Origin: Lachnospiraceae bacterium
Lineage (GTDB): Bacteria; Bacillota; Clostridia; Lachnospirales; Lachnospiraceae
Reading direction: 5' to 3'
Assembly (NCBI GenBank): GCA_019420465.1
Contig: JAHZHB010000061.1
Location: forward strand, 1-10,747
DNA: 10,747 bases
This document shows positions 6,322-10,747 of this stretch, in pieces (within the stretch, counting starts at the first letter, position 1; each line of letters starts with the position of its first letter). Both the position numbers and the translations under genes were made by a program. Under the pieces are notes generated by a model. It saw only the letters and a list, made by a program, of their open reading frames with translations, made no database searches and was not told the DNA's origin.

Positions 6322-7524
6322 TTATTCAGCTGTATCCGCCTCTTCTGTCACGGTATCGGCAGCAGGTTCTTCGGCAGCCTTGTTGCTGTAGGTCTCACTG
6401 GCCGCATAGCTGGATTTACCATAGTCGTTGACAAGGATCGCATAGAATGTATGCTCGCCCGCCGGCATCTCTACAGGACCGGTGTAGCGTTTTCCTGTTT
6501 TTTCCGTGGGCTTCTGGTCAAAGGCATAATAAGCCTTGCAACCGTCCGGTATGACAACCTGGATCGTTGTGTCCATACCAGATGTAAACGTTCCTGAACT
6601 TGGCGCTATCTTTGGCGTTTCCGGTACCGGATACAGTACAGAATAGGACAGCTCCACCAGATCGCTGGTAATATTTTTGGCATTCACTGCCACAGCTTTT
6701 AACGTTGTAGAACCCTCTTCCAGCGCGATCGGCTCACTGTAAAGGGAGCCGTTTTCCTTTGTTGGAACAGAACCGTCCAGTGTGTAGTAGATCTGTGCAT
6801 CCGCATCGGCGCTTAAGGTCACTTTCACATAATCGCTAAAGCTTCCACCTTCCGGACTGGCCGTCGGCGCATTGCAGATATATGCGGAAAACTTGTCCCG
6901 TATCGTAATATCAGTACATGTGGCAAACAGATCGGCGATCTTTTCCGGCTGCTTTGTCGTTTCGTAGACTCTGACCAGCGTACTGTATGCCGTCTGATTT
7001 TCCGGATAGAGGCTGATCACTTTCTTTAAAACAGATTCAGCTTTGTCGTACTCTTTCTGGGCATACAGGATATCTGCTTTTAACAGCCAGGCATCAGCTG
7101 ACGTCTCATCCAGATCGATAGCCTTTTGCACTGCGGTATAGGCTTCATCGTATTTGCCGTTTGAAAAGGCAGATTCAGCCGCAGAAAGCTGATATTCCAG
7201 AGAATGTTCTTCTATGTATTTCGTATGTACCCGCCATCCAGCGAAAACACCGGCAAGGATCAGAACAGCTGCCACGCCGAGCACGATGCGCTGCTTCTGT
7301 TTTTTCTTCTTTTTGCGTTCCTCACGCTCTTTTCTGATGGTGCGTGCGATCTCATCCTGTGTGACAGAGATCTTTTTTTCTTTTGGCTGTCTGTTAACCT
7401 GCTTTTCGGGTGTCAGAGTGTCACCAAGGACCTGATAATCTGCCACCAGGCGAACCTCTCTGCCGCAGCTTGGACAATAGGCCGCATCATCTCCCAGCTT
7501 ATAGCCACAATATTTACAATTCAT
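6322..7524 (-). CDS. Zinc ribbon, membrane-anchored TPR protein with two CHB_HEX_C-like domains
   Basis: A 400-residue modular protein of no assigned function. From the ATG at 7524: a zinc ribbon with C3, C6, C17 and C20; a linker ending in a run of Lys, Arg and Glu (about 64-78); and one membrane helix (about 80-98). TPR-like repeats cover about 110-190. Two beta-sandwich segments of the CHB_HEX_C type (chitobiase/hexosaminidase C-terminal) follow at about 219-296 and 303-380, with YYTLDGSVPT and YYAFDQKPTEK as matching motifs, and the tail is acidic. The basic run before the helix predicts the ribbon inside and the TPR and beta domains outside the cell. The start was moved in from a TTG at 7536 because GGAG lies six bases before the ATG. 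It follows ftsK by 18 bases, so the two are probably cotranscribed. A scaffold or wall-binding role is inference. Confidence 0.85.
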   Translation of the reverse strand: MNCKYCGYKLGDDAAYCPSCGREVRLVADYQVLGDTLTPEKQVNRQPKEKKISVTQDEIARTIRKEREERKKKKKQKQRIVLGVAAVLILAGVFAGWRVHTKYIEEHSLEYQLSAAESAFSNGKYDEAYTAVQKAIDLDETSADAWLLKADILYAQKEYDKAESVLKKVISLYPENQTAYSTLVRVYETTKQPEKIADLFATCTDITIRDKFSAYICNAPTASPEGGSFSDYVKVTLSADADAQIYYTLDGSVPTKENGSLYSEPIALEEGSTTLKAVAVNAKNITSDLVELSYSVLYPVPETPKIAPSSGTFTSGMDTTIQVVIPDGCKAYYAFDQKPTEKTGKRYTGPVEMPAGEHTFYAILVNDYGKSSYAASETYSNKAAEEPAADTVTEEADTAE

Positions 7525-7530
7525 ATTTTT

Positions 7531-7534
7531 CTCC
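7531..7534 (-). promoter_or_regulatory. Ribosome binding site fixing the zinc ribbon/TPR gene start
   Basis: GGAG on the minus strand, six bases before the ATG at 7524. The alternative TTG at 7536 has an AAAGG motif almost touching it, which is too close to work well. Confidence 0.6.
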
Positions 7535-7542
7535 AACCTTTA

Positions 7543-10182
7543 TTACAGCTGCGAAAGCAGCTCATTAAACTCCTCCATGGACAACAGGATCTTTCTTGGC
7601 TTTGTTCCCTCTTCTCCGCTCACCACACCGGCTTCACAGAGCTGATCCATGATACGTGCAGCGCGGTTGAAACCGATCTTGAACATTCGCTGCAGCATAC
7701 CGATAGAGGCTTTGTCTTTTTCAATGATAAACCGTCCTGCTTCTTCAAAGAGGACATCACGTTCGCTCTTGTTTGAACCGATCTCCGTAGCAGTGGAAGC
7801 TGAACTGATCTGTTCTGTGATGGCCGCATCGTACTGTACAGGATCCTCCTGTCCGTTTTTCAGGAAATCGACTACAGCGCTGACTTCCTTATCGGAAACA
7901 AAGCTGCCCTGCAGTCTGGCAGGCTTGGGATAGCCCTGCGGATAAAAGAGCATATCGCCCTTGCCGAGAAGCTTTTCGGCACCGTTCATATCCAGGATCG
8001 TACGGGAATCCACACCGGAGCTTACCGCAAATGCCACACGTGACGGCATATTTGCCTTGATAAGACCTGTGATGACATTGACAGACGGACGCTGTGTGGC
8101 AATGATCAGATGGATACCGGCGGCACGGGCAAGCTGTGCCAGACGGCAGATCGCATCCTCCACTTCGCTGGACGCTACCATCATAAGATCAGCCAGCTCG
8201 TCTACGATCACAACGATCTGCGGCATTTTGGCCGGTTTTTTCTCATCTTCTATATCTTCGAGGGCTTCAACCTTTTTATTGTAACCCTTCATGTCACGGA
8301 CACCATATTGTGCAAACTTATTATAACGGTCCGTCATCTCAGAAACAGCCCAGTTTAGTGCACCGGCTGCCTTTTTCGGGTCTGTGACAACCGGGATCAG
8401 AAGATGCGGTATGCCATTGTATACACTCAGCTCTACGACCTTCGGATCGATCATGATCAGCTTGACCTCATCCGGCTTTGCCTTGTAGAGGATACTCATG
8501 ATCAGTGTGTTGATACAGACAGATTTACCGGAACCTGTGGCACCGGCGATCAGAAGATGCGGCATTTTGGCGATATCTGTTACCACCGGCTGTCCGGCGA
8601 TATCTTTACCTACAGCAAAAGAAAGCTTTGACTCTGCCTTCTGAAACTGCGGTGAAGCCAGAAGATCGCCCAGATATACAGCACTGTTTGTCGGATTTGG
8701 CACTTCGATACCCACAGCGGCTTTGCCGGGAATCGGCGCCTCGATACGGATATCGGCCACGGCCAGATTCAGTTTGATGTCATCGGTCAGATTTACGATA
8801 CGGCTGACTTTGACACCCTGCTCCGGCTGCAGCTCATATCGTGTGACTGTCGGACCACAGCTTGCATTTGTCACGGATACCTTAACCCCAAAGCTGTTTA
8901 ACGTATCCTCAAGCTTTTTGGCAGTCTCGTAGAGCACCTTGTCGCTGGTCATGTCCGATTTTCCTGAACCTTTCTGTAAAAGGTCAAGCGGCGGAAAAGC
9001 ATATGCTTTCTTTTCGCTTTCCGCTTTGGAGATTTCTGCCAGAATCTGCTGCTCCTGCTGCAGTTTTTCCTTCGGGGTCAGCTTCTTTGCCTTTTCCGGC
9101 GGTGTATTCTTTTCCTGTTCCTCGGCCATCAGTTCGGCGCCGGAAGACGGCGTCTGCTCCGGCTCTGTGACAGCATCCCTTACAGGCTCTGCACGGAATA
9201 TATGAAAATCTGCAGAAGAAGATGGAACTTCTGCCGGTTCAGTATCTTCTCTGTTTTCAACAGCCTTTTCTGTGACAGGTGCTGTTTTTTCAGCCAGCGG
9301 TTTATCCTTTTTCAGACGGGTATGTACCTTCTTTTCCTCCGGATCCGGCATCATGGCTTTAAGATCAAGCGTCTGCTGTACAGGTTCTCCGGAAAACATC
9401 GTATCCGGTGCTTCCCCCTGGTGTTTCAGATCCGTCGCGGCGAAATTGATCCCCGGCGTATATTCAGCGGCACTTCTGTGCCCTTTACCTGTACCGGCAC
9501 GCCGGGTTTTTCGCTGTCTGGCCCGCATGGCCATGCGGCGCGTGCTTTCCTGCAGCGGATACAGCAAAGACTTTCTGGACAATACGACGATGCAGATGAT
9601 CAGGATCAGTACAAAAACGATACATGCCCCCGTTTCTCCGAGCAGATAGGAAAGACCACGGACAAGCAAAAGACCACATATGCCTCCGCACAGCGGATCC
9701 TTTGCAGCCGCCTTGTAGGCGATCAGAAGTTTAGAAGGGTCATTTCCCACAAACAGGATCTGCACAAAACCGCACAGGCAAAAAAACAGAAGGAAGCCAA
9801 AGAAAAGCATATATCCTCTGCCTGCTCTGTGATGATATTCCAGGCCGTAGCGGATCAGCAGATACAAAAGTACCGGAAAAACATAGGCCATCAGTCCGAA
9901 ACAGCCAAGCTGAACGCTGGAAAAAAGCTCACCGGCAATACCGCACAGACCAAAAAGGCTCAGAAACAGGATCAGGCAGAAAGCGATACAGATCCAGTGA
10001 ATGATCTCACGGACAAAACGCTCGCCGGCTGAAACCTGACTGCGCGGCTGACGTACAGGCATCTGTACCTGTTCTGTACGGGAAGTGCTCTTTTTTGGCG
10101 TGGCTTTCGCCGTACGTTTAGCCGTTGCAGCTGTTTTATTCTTTTTTGTCGTTTTATTCTTTGCATTTGATTTTGTTGCCAC
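7543..10182 (-). CDS. ftsK: FtsK/SpoIIIE family DNA translocase
   Basis: Membrane-anchored ATP-dependent DNA pump that moves chromosomal DNA through the closing division septum or, as SpoIIIE, into the forespore. The 879 residues comprise a Lys/Ala-rich N-terminus and a four-helix membrane domain (helices near 61-84, 92-111, 124-146 and 184-202). A charged, Pro- and Glu-rich linker covers about 205-390. The motor domains have Walker A GATGSGKS at 547-554, Walker B IVVIVDEL at 656-663 and ATQRPS at 695-700. A winged-helix gamma domain (about 800-879) reads the orienting DNA sequences. The start is GTG at 10182, with AGGAGG five bases upstream. The gene begins 29 bases after the UppP-like gene. 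Sequence alone does not separate FtsK from SpoIIIE; the sporulation genes nearby show that a SpoIIIE role is possible. Confidence 0.96.
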   Translation of the reverse strand: MATKSNAKNKTTKKNKTAATAKRTAKATPKKSTSRTEQVQMPVRQPRSQVSAGERFVREIIHWICIAFCLILFLSLFGLCGIAGELFSSVQLGCFGLMAYVFPVLLYLLIRYGLEYHHRAGRGYMLFFGFLLFFCLCGFVQILFVGNDPSKLLIAYKAAAKDPLCGGICGLLLVRGLSYLLGETGACIVFVLILIICIVVLSRKSLLYPLQESTRRMAMRARQRKTRRAGTGKGHRSAAEYTPGINFAATDLKHQGEAPDTMFSGEPVQQTLDLKAMMPDPEEKKVHTRLKKDKPLAEKTAPVTEKAVENREDTEPAEVPSSSADFHIFRAEPVRDAVTEPEQTPSSGAELMAEEQEKNTPPEKAKKLTPKEKLQQEQQILAEISKAESEKKAYAFPPLDLLQKGSGKSDMTSDKVLYETAKKLEDTLNSFGVKVSVTNASCGPTVTRYELQPEQGVKVSRIVNLTDDIKLNLAVADIRIEAPIPGKAAVGIEVPNPTNSAVYLGDLLASPQFQKAESKLSFAVGKDIAGQPVVTDIAKMPHLLIAGATGSGKSVCINTLIMSILYKAKPDEVKLIMIDPKVVELSVYNGIPHLLIPVVTDPKKAAGALNWAVSEMTDRYNKFAQYGVRDMKGYNKKVEALEDIEDEKKPAKMPQIVVIVDELADLMMVASSEVEDAICRLAQLARAAGIHLIIATQRPSVNVITGLIKANMPSRVAFAVSSGVDSRTILDMNGAEKLLGKGDMLFYPQGYPKPARLQGSFVSDKEVSAVVDFLKNGQEDPVQYDAAITEQISSASTATEIGSNKSERDVLFEEAGRFIIEKDKASIGMLQRMFKIGFNRAARIMDQLCEAGVVSGEEGTKPRKILLSMEEFNELLSQL

Positions 10183-10187
10183 AAATA

Positions 10188-10193
10188 CCTCCT
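10188..10193 (-). promoter_or_regulatory. Ribosome binding site of the GTG-started ftsK
   Basis: AGGAGG on the minus strand, five bases before the GTG at 10182. It fixes this non-ATG start; no in-frame ATG lies nearby downstream. Confidence 0.85.
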
Positions 10194-10211
10194 ATACAGT
10201 ACATGCCGCTG

Positions 10212-10747
10212 CTATTTTGCCATGATCAGATGGCAGGCGATACAGATCAGAGCCAGCAGTACACAATACAGCGAAAAACTGAGTAATCTTCTTTTATGTA
10301 CATGTTTCAACATCGTGCGGATCACAAGACAGCCTGACAGTGCTGAAAAAACGATGCAGAGCACTGCCGAAAAAACGGTGACAGCCATATCCTTCCCCTG
10401 AAAGAGATCGCGCACCGTATACAAAAAAGCGCCCAAAAGAACCGGAACCTGCATCAGTACAGCACACAGGACCGAAGACTTTCTGTTCTGCCCGAAAAAG
10501 ACAAGAAGACATAAGACCAGCGCAAACCGGGATACGCCCGGGAAAACAGCCAAACCCTGAAAAAGGCCCAGAATTAACATCTGCCACCAGACCAGATCCT
10601 GCGGTGTCTTTGTCCCCTGCGGCATCACACCGGCTACCAGAAGAAAGATCGCGGTGACTAAAAATCCCATACCGACAGCCAGAATATTGCCGGCAAGCTC
10701 GTCTGCCATCTGTCGGAAAAAGATCCCCAGGAGTACGGTCGGGATAT
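10212..10747 (-). CDS. uppP: Undecaprenyl-diphosphatase (UppP/BacA) family protein, 5' end outside window
   Basis: C-terminal 177 residues of a polytopic membrane protein of the UppP/BacA family, which dephosphorylates undecaprenyl pyrophosphate to recycle the lipid carrier for cell wall synthesis. The frame is open to the window edge, so the methionine at 10709 is internal; IPTVLLGIFF before it matches the family's conserved IP...G segment. Later come the loop GLFQGLAVFPGVSRF (visible residues 60-74) and several hydrophobic helices. The active-site motif is usually PGxSRSxxT; here Ser and the key Arg remain, but the second Ser is Phe and the Thr is Val. The catalytic glutamate motif would lie outside the window. 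It may be a diverged paralogue rather than the main housekeeping enzyme. ftsK follows after 29 bases. Confidence 0.82.
   Translation of the reverse strand, partial: IPTVLLGIFFRQMADELAGNILAVGMGFLVTAIFLLVAGVMPQGTKTPQDLVWWQMLILGLFQGLAVFPGVSRFALVLCLLVFFGQNRKSSVLCAVLMQVPVLLGAFLYTVRDLFQGKDMAVTVFSAVLCIVFSALSGCLVIRTMLKHVHKRRLLSFSLYCVLLALICIACHLIMAK

Noticed and set aside
9202..10032. Plus-strand open frame of 276 codons opposite the ftsK N-terminal region
   Set aside because: The opposite strand encodes the FtsK membrane domain and low-complexity linker. The plus-strand product has no recognisable motif and no separate promoter or ribosome binding site that I can see.

Overview
The window is a gene-dense stretch of a low-to-mid GC Firmicutes chromosome, most likely a spore-forming member of Clostridia of the Lachnospiraceae type. 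The evidence is the sporulation pair YqfC/YqfD upstream of PhoH, an NfnA/NfnB-type (SudB/GltA-like) bifurcating oxidoreductase pair typical of anaerobes, strong AGGAGG ribosome binding sites, and a small free-standing FakA/DAK2-like protein of a kind I recall from Lachnospiraceae. All twelve recognised genes lie on the minus strand, so transcription runs from high to low coordinates. I see no RNA gene, mobile element, CRISPR array or integrase, and the region looks like conserved core chromosome.

In transcription order, positions 10747-6322 hold the end of an undecaprenyl-diphosphatase (UppP/BacA) family membrane protein, a full-length FtsK/SpoIIIE DNA translocase with a GTG start, and an anchored protein with a zinc ribbon, TPR repeats and two CHB_HEX_C-like domains. 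Gaps are 29 and 18 bases, so these look like one transcript concerned with envelope, division and chromosome segregation. The only sizeable non-coding gap (6181-6321, 141 bases) follows. It holds a hairpin, an extended -10 promoter candidate, and a perfect 16-base palindrome overlapping that -10 box.

Positions 6180-3908 encode the two subunits of an NADH-dependent reduced ferredoxin:NADP+ oxidoreductase-like complex, overlapping by one base (TAATG). Next come RlmH (23S rRNA pseudouridine methyltransferase), an 83-residue orphan FakA-like domain protein, and a cysteine-rich DUF2284 protein, with gaps of 37, 14 and 28 bases.

Positions 2515-1 are the conserved yqfC-yqfD-phoH block, joined by stop/start overlaps and running into a next gene, probably ybeY, of which only seven codons are visible. 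A good sigma-E-like promoter match sits just upstream of yqfC, overlapping the end of the DUF2284 gene. This would let the mother cell express yqfC-yqfD during sporulation while phoH and ybeY could also be read from upstream.

I found no clear undescribed system. The points most worth a second look are the orphan FakA-like domain next to the DUF2284 cysteine protein, the palindrome over the nfnAB promoter, the zinc ribbon/TPR/CHB_HEX protein behind ftsK, and the altered PGxSRS motif of the UppP-like protein.
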